Positions 51,295-59,728 of a DNA stretch of 64,000 nucleotides are shown here, piece after piece. Location: assembly GCA_947173495.1 (NCBI GenBank), contig CAMWFQ010000003.1, forward strand, positions 62,001 through 126,000. The letters run 5' to 3'. Each line of letters opens with the position of its first letter. Within the stretch, counting starts at the first letter, position 1. The position numbers were made by a program, and so were the translations under genes. This DNA comes from an uncultured Lachnospiraceae bacterium. GTDB taxonomy: Bacteria > Bacillota > Clostridia > Lachnospirales > Lachnospiraceae. The notes under the pieces are model-generated. The model was not told the origin of the DNA and did no database searches. It worked only from the letters and a program-made list of their open reading frames with translations.

Positions 51295-51966
51295 TTAATT
51301 TTCTGCTGTCACGTCTCCTCCCAGGATCTGATCCAGATACCGGAAACCGCAGTATCCGTTCTCATCCAGCAGGGTATCCGCCTCATAGCCGGCAGGTATG
51401 GTAACGGTATAATCCTCATGCTCATAGCGATAGTTTGTAACCAGTGTTACATCCGGTCTCTGAAGCAGTGCATCTATTACCTCCTGATTATAGCAGGTCC
51501 AGATCTGCGTATCGACCGTGACGGTTCCGTTTTCCGGGGCATTCGTGATCCCGCTGACCACTTTTCCGATAAAAAACCGTATCGAACTTCCTGCCTCGCA
51601 AATAGATTCGCCGACTGCCCCGCAGCCGCACTGCAGCTGTATCACCGCATCCTGTGTCTCGGTTGCCTCCTGTATCCGCACATATTCAAAAGCATGCTCA
51701 TGCTTCCAGAGCGGACCGGGCTCTTCCTGCGCCTTATCCTTATCTCCCTGAGGGGTGGTGGACGGAGTTGCGGCTGTGGTTCCGCCTCCTGATCCGCCGG
51801 TTCCCGGGTTAGGGTTCGAGGGATCCGTGGATTGAAATTCTCTTGGATTTAAACCAGCTCCAGCCTGGTCGGCCTTCACCTCATTCAGCCCTTCCCATCC
51901 TTCAAATACCGGCAACGCCAGAATCGCCGCTGCCGTCAATGCTGCCAACTTCATTCTTCTTTTCAT
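51295..51966 (-). CDS. Secreted protein of unknown function
   Basis: This 223-residue exported protein starts at ATG 51966 with SD AGGAGG. The signal peptide (MKLAALTAAAILALPVF) is followed by a Pro, Gly, Ser and Thr-rich linker up to residue 90. The C-terminal domain has Cys-Gly-Cys-Gly (IQLQCGCGAVG), CEAGSS, CYNQEVIDALL and YCGFRYLDQILGG. The paired Cys may form disulfides or a small metal site. No enzyme family is recognised. It stands alone between hairpins; the gap 51967-52243 shows no gene. Confidence 0.75.
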   Translation of the reverse strand: MKRRMKLAALTAAAILALPVFEGWEGLNEVKADQAGAGLNPREFQSTDPSNPNPGTGGSGGGTTAATPSTTPQGDKDKAQEEPGPLWKHEHAFEYVRIQEATETQDAVIQLQCGCGAVGESICEAGSSIRFFIGKVVSGITNAPENGTVTVDTQIWTCYNQEVIDALLQRPDVTLVTNYRYEHEDYTVTIPAGYEADTLLDENGYCGFRYLDQILGGDVTAEN

Positions 51967-52246
51967 GAGATACCTCCTGACATAACCGTTCAACAACTTT
52001 CAAAACTGTCCGGCTGTTTTGTCTTCATCCATTTTCTATTTATCTGTATCATATCACATTACCCCTCTTCTGTTCCACTTCTTTTTGCTGTTCCGGGAGA
52101 AATTTACAGGACTTCCTCCGGCATCTGTGGTAAAATACGCTTAGCAGGACACGCCCCGATTTGCGTGCCGGCGCGTGTTTGAAAATTCATTCCCCATGCC
52201 GGAAAGTATTTTTTGAGCACGCTCTGAATAAGAATGGAGGATTATG

Positions 52247-53113
52247 ATGAATTTAACCGGATTTACAGAATATGCCGACAGCTTTCATGTGCTCGGCATC
52301 AGGGTGACTCAAAACGACTGTCTGCTGGCCCAATGGCACAGCGAAGAAGAAATCAGAAGAAATGTTTATTCTGTTGCCAAGAGCTTTACTTCCTGCGCGG
52401 TGGGTTTTGCCGTACAGGAGGGGCTTCTTTCTCTTTCAGAAAAACTCACAGACGCCTTCCCGGAGGATCTGCCCGCCCATGTTGACGCAAATCTGCAAAA
52501 GGCTGCCGTGCGGGATCTGCTGACCATGTGCCTTGGCCAGGAGCATCCCTTTCTTATGGGCGCCCAGCGCCCTCTTTACGAAGAAGACGACTGGGTAAAG
52601 ATGAGCCTTGCCGTCCCTTTTGCCTATGAACCGGGAACGCATTTCGTATACAATAACGTGGGCCCTTATCTGGCCGGAGTCCTGGTCCAGAGAAGAGCCG
52701 GCTGCGATCTGGTCTCTTATCTCACGCCCAGATTGTTTGCCCCTTTGGGGATCAAATGTCCTATGTGGGAAACCGATCCTCTGGGCAATACCTTCGGAGC
52801 CGGCGGTCTGTTTCTTACTCTGACGGAACTGCACAGCTTCGGTCTGTTCTGTCTTAACCAGGGCCGCTGGAAGGGTAAACAGCTTCTTGGACAGGACTGG
52901 ATCTCAGAATGCGCAAAGCAACAGTCGGACGCACCTTACGGCTATCTGTTCTGGCGGGGAGCATACAATTCCTTCCGGGCGGATGGAAAATTTTCCCAGC
53001 TTTCCATCATCTTGCCTGATCAGAACGCGGTTGTATCTGTTGTGGCGGAATGCCGAAACAGCAAAGAGCTCCTGGATTTGATCGACAAGCTTGTTCTTTC
53101 ACAGCTGTCATAA
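52247..53113 (+). CDS. Serine hydrolase, beta-lactamase/PBP4 fold
   Basis: This 288-residue hydrolase of the class C beta-lactamase-like group has the SxxK catalytic motif in YSVAKSFTS near residue 45 and the YxN motif in FVYNNVGPYLAG near residue 140. A third motif may be around AGGLFLTL. SD GGAGG fits the second of two adjacent ATGs (52244 and 52247). No signal peptide is seen, so it is cytoplasmic. These enzymes act as esterases, peptidases or lactamases; the substrate is unknown. It is convergent with the DHH phosphoesterase gene. Confidence 0.85.
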   Translation: MNLTGFTEYADSFHVLGIRVTQNDCLLAQWHSEEEIRRNVYSVAKSFTSCAVGFAVQEGLLSLSEKLTDAFPEDLPAHVDANLQKAAVRDLLTMCLGQEHPFLMGAQRPLYEEDDWVKMSLAVPFAYEPGTHFVYNNVGPYLAGVLVQRRAGCDLVSYLTPRLFAPLGIKCPMWETDPLGNTFGAGGLFLTLTELHSFGLFCLNQGRWKGKQLLGQDWISECAKQQSDAPYGYLFWRGAYNSFRADGKFSQLSIILPDQNAVVSVVAECRNSKELLDLIDKLVLSQLS

Positions 53114-53210
53114 ACCCGTGGCATCCGCCTGACTCATTGCCCGCGGGAATACCCTCTCGTTTGCGACGGCCCCTCCAGGGGCAGGCTGGTATGCTGCCCC
53201 CTCAATGGTT

Positions 53211-54182
53211 TTATCCCTTCGAGAGGGTATCCAGAAACAGATTTCTTATGAAATTTTCCGGATAATTTCCCAGCTCCGGCAGTCTCTCACTGCCGATGAG
53301 TCCGCCGCCCATGGAAGCGTGCCCGCCTCCGCTTCCGATATCCTTCAGCGCCTCATGGAGCAGATTGCCGGCATGGATGTCCGGATCCTCCGAGCGGACG
53401 GAAAGCTTTATGCCGTCCTTTCGGAAAGAAAATACCACCGCCACCTCCACTTCGATCAGGGCGAGGATAAAATCGGACAAAATAGCGATCAGCGCGTCCG
53501 GGCAGGAGAACGGGATGCAGGAAAAACCAATCTTATCATAGAGCTCGATGCTTTCAATGGCCGCCCCGTAGGCCTTCAGGTCTGTAAATTCCATGTTGTT
53601 TCTCTCCAGACCGGCCAGCAGCTCCTGGTCACAGCGTGGAAACAGAAACCCGAACATTTTGATATCCAGCTCCGTAACGCCCCTCGTAAACTGCAGGGTG
53701 TCCATTTTTATCCCATAGAGCAGCGCCGTTGCCACATTGCGGTCCGGTTCGTTCCCGGACTCGGCATAATACTCCGCGATCAGCGTGGCACATGCACCAG
53801 TGATGCGGATATCCTGGTATCCGTACTCTATCGGGACGAATGTGGGATGATGGTCAATGCAGGCAACCTCATCTCCGATAAAATCCGTAACATTTCCGCT
53901 GTGTTTCTGACTGTCCACACAGATAATCCTGTCCGTCTCTACCATATCGGCGCGCAGCTGCGCATAGGGCAGCATCTGTATCTGAAAAGCATCCAGCATC
54001 TTGGAAGCGCTCAGTTTGTCAATCCGCCCATCGTAGCAAAGCTTCGATTCCACCCCGTAGAGACTCAGAAGCTTTTGCAGCCCGTATGCGGAGGCGATGG
54101 CATCCGGATCGGGAAAATTGTGGGTCTGGATATAAACAGCATGTCCTTCGCACAGCCTGATCAGATCTTCCAGTTTATTCAT
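53211..54182 (-). CDS. DHH-family phosphoesterase (NrnA-like)
   Basis: This 323-residue hydrolase of short oligonucleotides or cyclic dinucleotide products starts at ATG 54182 with SD GGGGGAGG. The DHH domain has HNFPDPDAIASAYGLQ, ICVDSQ and ACIDHHPTFVP, which bind the metal ions. The DHHA1 domain ends with GSGGGHASMGGGLI. NrnA proteins degrade nanoRNA and pAp. It is 39 bases from the glycosylase gene and on the same strand, perhaps read together. The family is clear; the exact substrate is inferred. Confidence 0.88.
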   Translation of the reverse strand: MNKLEDLIRLCEGHAVYIQTHNFPDPDAIASAYGLQKLLSLYGVESKLCYDGRIDKLSASKMLDAFQIQMLPYAQLRADMVETDRIICVDSQKHSGNVTDFIGDEVACIDHHPTFVPIEYGYQDIRITGACATLIAEYYAESGNEPDRNVATALLYGIKMDTLQFTRGVTELDIKMFGFLFPRCDQELLAGLERNNMEFTDLKAYGAAIESIELYDKIGFSCIPFSCPDALIAILSDFILALIEVEVAVVFSFRKDGIKLSVRSEDPDIHAGNLLHEALKDIGSGGGHASMGGGLIGSERLPELGNYPENFIRNLFLDTLSKG

Positions 54183-54220
54183 GATATATGTCCTCCCCCT
54201 CATGCTTCCGGCAGCAACAT

Positions 54221-55009
54221 CTATTTATACAATTGCTGCTTTTCCGTATAGTACGTAATTTTTGAGGCAATTTTCCTGACGAGAATCTTTTCCCCCTCAT
54301 CGGTACAGTTTTTCTGCGGATTATGTACGTTCAAAAAGCTTCTTACTTCGCCGCTGATAATCTCCGGAGCTATCGTTTCAATCTTTACAATAGCATCTTT
54401 TAATATAGAAGAAACAGCACCAAATAACGCCTTTAAACCTTCTTCCGGAATTTTTCCTACGGTTGATTCAGGCGAAATATTGGCTTTCCAGAGAATTTCA
54501 TCTGCATATGCATTTCCAATTCCCCGGACAATCTTCTGATCAACTAAAAATGCCTTTATGTTCTTCCGTCGATTACGATCCGCCTCTTTCAGTAAATATT
54601 CAAAGCAAAACGCTTCTCCCAGCGCATCGGGTACATCTGGTATAACAGGGTCAAATGTCACCTTACATAATCCCTGAAAATCTGAAACTACGAGAGCCTG
54701 CTCATCTTCAAAACCTACAGATAATATTTTATTTGAGATACCGGATACTTTATCCGGAGAGCAGATATCAAATCTCCCCTTCAACATCAGATGCACACTG
54801 AAAACATTTGCATTTTCCAGTTGGAAATATAATTCCTTTCCTTCCCGCACAATATCGGCTATTCTTGTGCCAAGAAGTTTTTCTTGTGCTGCATCCGCTG
54901 TAATATTAAGTTTTGTCCTGTTAAAAATATCTGCCGATACGATTTTCTTATCAGCAATTCTTTTCTTCAAATTTTTTGAAAAAACCTGAAGATCTGGTAA
55001 TTCCGGCAT
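54221..55009 (-). CDS. Fpg/Nei-family DNA glycosylase, zinc-less
   Basis: This 262-residue DNA repair enzyme has the family start PELPDLQVF after Met, which supplies the catalytic Pro and Glu. The helix-two-turn-helix is IVRGIGNAYADEILWKANIS near residue 160. The C-terminal zinc finger of Fpg (four Cys) is absent: the end reads NPQKNCTDEGEKILVRKIAS, then KITYYTEKQQLY, as in zinc-less Nei/Fpg forms. LMLKGRFDI replaces the usual MTG-L motif. It starts at ATG 55009 with SD GGAG provided by the leader element. Substrates may differ from 8-oxoguanine. Confidence 0.88.
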   Translation of the reverse strand: MPELPDLQVFSKNLKKRIADKKIVSADIFNRTKLNITADAAQEKLLGTRIADIVREGKELYFQLENANVFSVHLMLKGRFDICSPDKVSGISNKILSVGFEDEQALVVSDFQGLCKVTFDPVIPDVPDALGEAFCFEYLLKEADRNRRKNIKAFLVDQKIVRGIGNAYADEILWKANISPESTVGKIPEEGLKALFGAVSSILKDAIVKIETIAPEIISGEVRSFLNVHNPQKNCTDEGEKILVRKIASKITYYTEKQQLYK

Positions 55010-55017
55010 TTTTCACT

Positions 55018-55165
55018 CCATTTCTGCGTTGCTTTGTTGCGCAAATCCATAATATGGCTAAATCCATAATATGGCTAAATCCATATATGGATTAACGAGT
55101 TTGTGGCAGGCAACGCGCAGACACAAATCTCGCGATTGAAAATTTTAATTTTCAATCTTATACCT
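55018..55165 (-). promoter_or_regulatory. Pseudoknot-type leader element ahead of the Fpg/Nei gene
   Basis: On the minus strand CGAG-A-TTTGTG pairs with CACAAACTCG around a loop whose GCGTTGC pairs with GCAACGC just before GGAG. Against the copy at 6466, CAAG/CTTG became CGAG/CTCG and CTGC/GCAG became TTGC/GCAA. Between lies a hairpin expanded by an 18-base tandem repeat (ATCCATAATATGGCTAA, 55045-55085). Confidence 0.6.
55075..55155 (-). CDS. Possible 26-residue leader peptide inside the leader element
   Basis: TTG at 55155 follows the SD AAAGGAGG. The 26-codon frame starts MKIKIFNREICVCA and stops within the tandem repeat of the element. It parallels the frames at 6578 and 30697 in start, hairpin at the first codons and position. 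Probably a control leader or a by-product of a conserved RNA, not a stable protein. Confidence 0.3.
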   Translation of the reverse strand: MKIKIFNREICVCALPATNSLIHIWI

Positions 55166-55207
55166 CCTTTTGTTCGACGGGTTTCACTTGGTCTTCCATA
55201 TACTTTT

Positions 55208-56116
55208 TTACTTTTTAAAAGAGAAAAGCATGTTCTCTATCAGACGCGCCTGTTCTTCTTTGTCCATATCAGTTCCAAACACCGCGCCCCCTAACGGAAT
55301 TGCCGGCTTATTTTTACCGTGAAAATCACTTCCACAGGTATATATAACCCCCTTTTCTTTCGCTTTCCGGAAGTACAGATCTGATATTTTTTGCGAATGA
55401 TAGCTGCTGAAAGCTTCTATCCCATCCATCCCGATCTCCAAAATGCCCTCCAGCAGATGTTCCTGTCCCTTTAAATTTGCTCCCGGATGAGCCAGCACCG
55501 CAATTCCGCGATTCTGATGAATGATAGAAATAATATCCTCCATGGAAGGATATTCAACCGCTGCATAACAGGGTTTTCCCTGAGAATAAAAATCCCATTG
55601 AAAATTCACGTATGGATTCGTATCCCGTTCTCCGCCTGCCCTGTAAGGCTTCAGCAGCGGATGATTCTCCAGTTCCGGTTTTGCAAGCAAAATTTGCGCA
55701 AATACTTCTCCCATCCACAGTTCATTCCAATAACTGTCTTTCGTTGCTTCCCGAAGTTCTTTTTCGGTTACAGGAAATCCAAGCTGCTTTGTCAGCTCAA
55801 GCCTTCGCAGGGATGCCCCCAGGCTCTGGGCCCGGATCCTTTCCTCTATCTCCTCAAAGTCTTTACTGCCATAATCAATTCCATATCCCAGAACATGAAA
55901 TGTCACTCCCTGGTAAACGCAGTCTATTTCAATACCCGGAATATAGGCGATACCAAACCTGTCTGCAGATACCTGCGCTTCTGCATTTGCCTTTACACAA
56001 TTATGATCCGTGATAGATACCCTTTTCAATCTTTCGTCTGCACACATTTTGATCAGTTCAGAAGGCGTATATTCTCCATCATCACTATAGCTGCTGTGCA
56101 TATGCAAATCAATCAT
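55208..56116 (-). CDS. PHP-domain metal-dependent phosphoesterase
   Basis: This 302-residue protein has the four PHP motifs: DLHMHSSYSDDGEYTP at the start, VSITDHNCV near residue 37, GIEIDC near residue 62 and AVLAHPGAN with CGSDFHGKN near the end, which bind three metal ions. Related YciV-type proteins release mononucleotides from the 5' end of short oligonucleotides or act on pAp. It is on the same strand as the glycosylase and DHH genes, 200 bases upstream of the former. Reaction inferred from family only. Confidence 0.87.
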   Translation of the reverse strand: MIDLHMHSSYSDDGEYTPSELIKMCADERLKRVSITDHNCVKANAEAQVSADRFGIAYIPGIEIDCVYQGVTFHVLGYGIDYGSKDFEEIEERIRAQSLGASLRRLELTKQLGFPVTEKELREATKDSYWNELWMGEVFAQILLAKPELENHPLLKPYRAGGERDTNPYVNFQWDFYSQGKPCYAAVEYPSMEDIISIIHQNRGIAVLAHPGANLKGQEHLLEGILEIGMDGIEAFSSYHSQKISDLYFRKAKEKGVIYTCGSDFHGKNKPAIPLGGAVFGTDMDKEEQARLIENMLFSFKK

Positions 56117-56249
56117 CCCGGCCTCCTCCTTCGCTGTCAGCTGTAATAATTATAGCATAAATCAGACGGTCTGTATGCCATATTTCACCTTCTTACAAAT
56201 CTTCCGTATATTCCGGGTTACTATTCCGGATGAAGAATTCCTGTGTTTT

Positions 56250-57257
56250 TTACGTTTTTTTCCAGTGCTTCGCCAGAAGCAGACAGACCAAAAGCCAGCC
56301 GGCGCAATGGACTGCCAGGATCACCATATCTTTGCCTGCTGCCATACCTCCGTTCGCCAGATCCATAACGCCCTCAAAGGTAGCGCTGGACGGGATCACA
56401 TAGCAGACAGCGGAGAGGACCTTATTTTCTGCCATTGCCAGATACTTAAGAAGGGGAACTGCCATAAACACAATCATAACAATTTTGATATAGACCACGC
56501 CCACCATCATCCCCTCCGAAATACGGCCGATAAACAGGCCCACCAGAGCCGCTACAAAGGCCGACAGTACCGTCAGCACAAGCATGGCCGCTGCTCCTGC
56601 GGGGGAAAGCCTGAAGCAGACTGCCGTAGTCGCGATTGCGGACAGACATCCAAACACAAAGCCGATAAAGATTTTCTGGATTACATATTGTCTGGACGTC
56701 ACGGGCAGTATTTCATTGATCAGCGCAACACCGTCTTCTTTTTCGGAAATCATGTTCATCGCATTAAAAGTACATCCCATGAACATGGCGGTAATCAATG
56801 TCATTGCCATAAAAATATACTGAATTCCCGCCAGCACGTCGGGCTGTTCCAGCCTCTGTATGCTGATTTCTGCCGACGCTTCCCGCTGTTCATAGAGAGC
56901 CGGAAGTGTGGCTGCTGCCTGCTGCCACAAGGGCAATTCATCACCGGATAAAGTTGTTTTGATCCCCTCTCCGTCCATCTCCACACCGATCAGATTAGTA
57001 GACGGCTCCCTGATCGCCGAAAGCCATTCTTCCCTTGTCTGGCAGACCGTAACATCGCCGTATTCCGTAAGCCATCTTTGCGTTTCCTCAGCGACCCCGC
57101 CATCCATCACGCAAAAATAATATTCTCCTAAAGAAGAAAGATCAATGGATCCGGCAATGTTCAGCGCCATGGCTACCACAACAGGCAGGAGAAACGACAT
57201 GATGCAAAATTTATCTTTTCCAACGCTTTTCAGCTGATAGCGCAATCCTTTTATCAT
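56250..57257 (-). CDS. ABC-2 type exporter permease, second subunit
   Basis: This membrane protein of about 335 residues starts at ATG 57257 with SD AAAGGAGGG. A first segment (IMSFLLPVVVAMALNIAGS), an extracellular part of about 110 residues, and five further segments follow. ISEKEDGVALINEILPVTSR is the typical cytoplasmic loop of ABC-2 permeases. It starts 7 bases after the first permease and is the last gene of the peptide, ATPase, permease, permease set. Substrate unknown. Confidence 0.85.
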   Translation of the reverse strand: MIKGLRYQLKSVGKDKFCIMSFLLPVVVAMALNIAGSIDLSSLGEYYFCVMDGGVAEETQRWLTEYGDVTVCQTREEWLSAIREPSTNLIGVEMDGEGIKTTLSGDELPLWQQAAATLPALYEQREASAEISIQRLEQPDVLAGIQYIFMAMTLITAMFMGCTFNAMNMISEKEDGVALINEILPVTSRQYVIQKIFIGFVFGCLSAIATTAVCFRLSPAGAAAMLVLTVLSAFVAALVGLFIGRISEGMMVGVVYIKIVMIVFMAVPLLKYLAMAENKVLSAVCYVIPSSATFEGVMDLANGGMAAGKDMVILAVHCAGWLLVCLLLAKHWKKT

Positions 57258-57264
57258 CTTATCT

Positions 57265-58266
57265 TCAGCCCTCCTTTCCCATTTCTTTACGAAACGCTGT
57301 AGTGGTAATCCCAAAGAGCAGGATAATGACGCACACCACACAGATATAATAACCGGGCATTGTAACGGGCGTACCGAAAAAAGCATTTTTCAGTCCCATA
57401 TACACATAATAAAACGGATGGCAGTAGATCCAGTCCATTTTAATTGCCGTGTTGGCCGACAGGAAAACCGGTGTCGCCGTAAAGAGTGCAATTACCAGAT
57501 AAGCCAGGGAAAATTGTTTGAAATCTTTTAGCAGCATCGTACAGCAAAAGCCCGTAAGGGCCATAATCAGGGACAAAATACCTGTCTGTATCAGTACAGC
57601 CGGCAAAATCCCTCCCGCTTCTGAGCGTCCCACATTGAACAGCGTCATCAAAGCCGCAAAAACCAGATCCGTGAGCAGAAAAAGAAAGACTTTGGAAAAT
57701 ACGAACAGACTCTTTGGAAACGGCATAATGGCATGGAGCCATATGACTCCCATCTGTTTTTCTTTAAACAGTACAGACGCAATCCCCAGAAATCCTACGG
57801 CGACAATCTCAATGAACAGCAGTTCACATGTGATTTCTCTGCGCTGTTTCATCTCCGGGGTATGATCTCCCACTGTTTCCGGCTTATATTCACGGCCGGA
57901 ATGTAGAAGCGAGAGCGCATAATCCGCTCTGTGCCGGTCAACCTTTTCGGTTCCCGCATAGAGTACCACATTCGGTTTTCCATCCTTTACGTAGATACCA
58001 ACACCGCTGCCTGCATCCCCGGCAAGCACCGCATCCAGTTCTTTCCTGGAAGCCACGGAGTGGACGAGGGTTGACGCCTGCGTATACGTTCCCTCCGGGT
58101 CATAGAGATATACAGGGTAGATATTGGCATTATCCCCCATGAAATTCAGGTAGCCAAAGTGAATGAATAACGTATAGAGTAAAAGTGAGCCCAACGCTAC
58201 AAGGAAAAATTTCCCTGACGCCATCATCCTGCAGTCTTTTTTGAGTAAAGAAGAAATGCGCTTCAA
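57265..58266 (-). CDS. ABC-2 type exporter permease, first subunit
   Basis: This 333-residue permease overlaps the ATPase stop by four bases. One membrane segment (FFLVALGSLLLYTLFIHFGYL) precedes an extracellular part of about 120 residues, then five segments in the last 180. VLFKEKQMGVIWLHAIMPFP is the coupling loop. It should pair with the second permease and the ATPase. ABC-2 exporters of this size move drugs, lipids or peptides. Confidence 0.86.
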   Translation of the reverse strand: MKRISSLLKKDCRMMASGKFFLVALGSLLLYTLFIHFGYLNFMGDNANIYPVYLYDPEGTYTQASTLVHSVASRKELDAVLAGDAGSGVGIYVKDGKPNVVLYAGTEKVDRHRADYALSLLHSGREYKPETVGDHTPEMKQRREITCELLFIEIVAVGFLGIASVLFKEKQMGVIWLHAIMPFPKSLFVFSKVFLFLLTDLVFAALMTLFNVGRSEAGGILPAVLIQTGILSLIMALTGFCCTMLLKDFKQFSLAYLVIALFTATPVFLSANTAIKMDWIYCHPFYYVYMGLKNAFFGTPVTMPGYYICVVCVIILLFGITTTAFRKEMGKEG

Positions 58267-59126
58267 GACAGCCTCCTTCCTGCGTACCGGATAAAGATAT
58301 CCTCCAGCGTCGGCTCCTGGGAATGAATACTGATCAGCTCATCATACGGAAAAGGAATACCGGCTTTCAGCGACTGCGCTTCCAGCCTTCGCTCTTCCCT
58401 TCTGCCCTGATACAGATAATCAACAACAACACTACGGCTGCTGTTCTGTTCTTTCAAGTTTTCAGGTGTATCAAGGGCAACAATGTTTCCATTGGCGATA
58501 AAAGCAACTCTGTCACAAAGCAGATCAGCATCCAGCATATTATGGGTCGTTACAAATACCGTTGTTCCTTTCCGCCGCTCCTTCTCAATAATCCTGCGGA
58601 AGAGGACGGCGCCGGAAGGATCAAGGCCGCTGGTGGGCTCGTCCAGAAACAGAAGTTTCGGGCTGCTGATCAAAGCCCTCGCCATACTGACACGCTGGCG
58701 CATCCCTTTTGAGTAAGTGGACACCGGTTTCCTTAGAAAATCCCTCTTAAATTCCAGTTCATCAAGTACTTCTTCCGCATCCCGCAACTGTTCTTTGGGA
58801 TAAAACGAAGCAAAATAATGCAGGTTGTCAAGTGCGCTTAAATTGGCATACAGATAAGGAAACTCAAACAACACACCAATCTTCCGGGAAAATTCCTGTG
58901 TATGTACTTCCTTTAACTCTTTCCCGAACAGAGACACCATACCGCCATACCCTTTCAGGATACCGGTCAATATCTTCTGTGTGGTAGACTTCCCGGAGCC
59001 GTTTGGCCCCAGGAATCCAAAAATTTCTCCATCCGCTACATGAAAATTCAGGCCATGTAATGCCTGTTTGTTTTTTCCACGGGAAATTTTTCCGTAAGAG
59101 AACGTCAGATCCTTTACTTCGATCAT
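58263..59126 (-). CDS. ABC exporter ATPase
   Basis: This 287-residue ATPase serves the two permeases that follow. Walker A is FLGPNGSGKSTTQ, signature YSKGMRQRVSMARAL (LSGGQ variant common in drug exporters), Walker B LLFLDEPTSGLDP and H-loop VTTHNM. The start ATG at 59126 overlaps the stop of a 48-codon membrane peptide gene (ATGA). Regulation is not visible. Confidence 0.92.
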   Translation of the reverse strand: MIEVKDLTFSYGKISRGKNKQALHGLNFHVADGEIFGFLGPNGSGKSTTQKILTGILKGYGGMVSLFGKELKEVHTQEFSRKIGVLFEFPYLYANLSALDNLHYFASFYPKEQLRDAEEVLDELEFKRDFLRKPVSTYSKGMRQRVSMARALISSPKLLFLDEPTSGLDPSGAVLFRRIIEKERRKGTTVFVTTHNMLDADLLCDRVAFIANGNIVALDTPENLKEQNSSRSVVVDYLYQGRREERRLEAQSLKAGIPFPYDELISIHSQEPTLEDIFIRYAGRRLS

Positions 59127-59269
59127 TCTTCATCCCCCCATTTCCCATGCTGTTTCTTTTCCTGTCCGCGCCTGCTCCACCATTTCATAAACTTTACTTT
59201 AAACGGAACAGAGATGATAAGCGCCGCCACAATCACAAGCCACCAGTACCATTCCAAACCCAGAAACAT
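59123..59269 (-). CDS. Small single-span membrane protein leading the ABC-2 operon
   Basis: This 48-residue protein starts at ATG 59269 with strong SD AGGAGG and ends in a 4-base overlap with the ATPase gene. MFLGLEWYWWLVIVAALIIS is an aromatic-rich membrane segment, and the rest (KVKFMKWWSRRGQEKKQHG) is basic. Strong SD and translational coupling support a real gene. It may be a small accessory subunit of the exporter. Not recognised as a known family. Confidence 0.7.
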   Translation of the reverse strand: MFLGLEWYWWLVIVAALIISVPFKVKFMKWWSRRGQEKKQHGKWGDEE

Positions 59270-59428
59270 ATCCGTTACCTCCTATTCCATCCCCGCATCC
59301 GCCCTCCTGCTCCCCGGAATACCGGAAGAATTTCCGTCCGCTTCTGCGTCCTGAAACTCTTCCGCAGCCCCGTCCGGGCAAATGCTGATTTTATATGTCG
59401 GGGTAAGAATAAGAAAGTGAGTTGAAGT

Positions 59429-59638
59429 TCATGTGAAATCTGTGTGAATCCTCTGTGAAATTTCCGGCTTAGCCGGATGGCAGGCACCATTCATGGCACA
59501 GCCTGCACACCCGCAGCCACAGGATGCTTTTCCTTTTCTCTTACCGCGCATCATGCCGGCAATGACAGCCGCCACCGCAATAATCAAAATTAAACTGATG
59601 ATGATTGTCGCCATATTTTCCATAAGCCATGTAAACAT
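59429..59638 (-). CDS. FeoB-associated Cys-rich membrane protein
   Basis: This 69-residue protein has one membrane segment (MATIIISLILIIAVAAVIAG) and a Cys-rich tail, ASCGCGCAGCAMNGACH. It starts at ATG 59638 with SD AAAGGGGGG. This is the small partner found after feoB in many Clostridia. The Cys may bind iron or a cluster at the inner mouth of FeoB. It lies 90 bases past feoB. Bases 59270-59428 show nothing. Confidence 0.88.
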   Translation of the reverse strand: MFTWLMENMATIIISLILIIAVAAVIAGMMRGKRKGKASCGCGCAGCAMNGACHPAKPEISQRIHTDFT

Positions 59639-59728
59639 TGAAATCCCCCCTTTCCTTACAATCTGTTTCTTAGGTAACCCTGTCACTCTGCAGCTCAATA
59701 TCGTTCGTGGTTTTGTCTTCCATTCATA

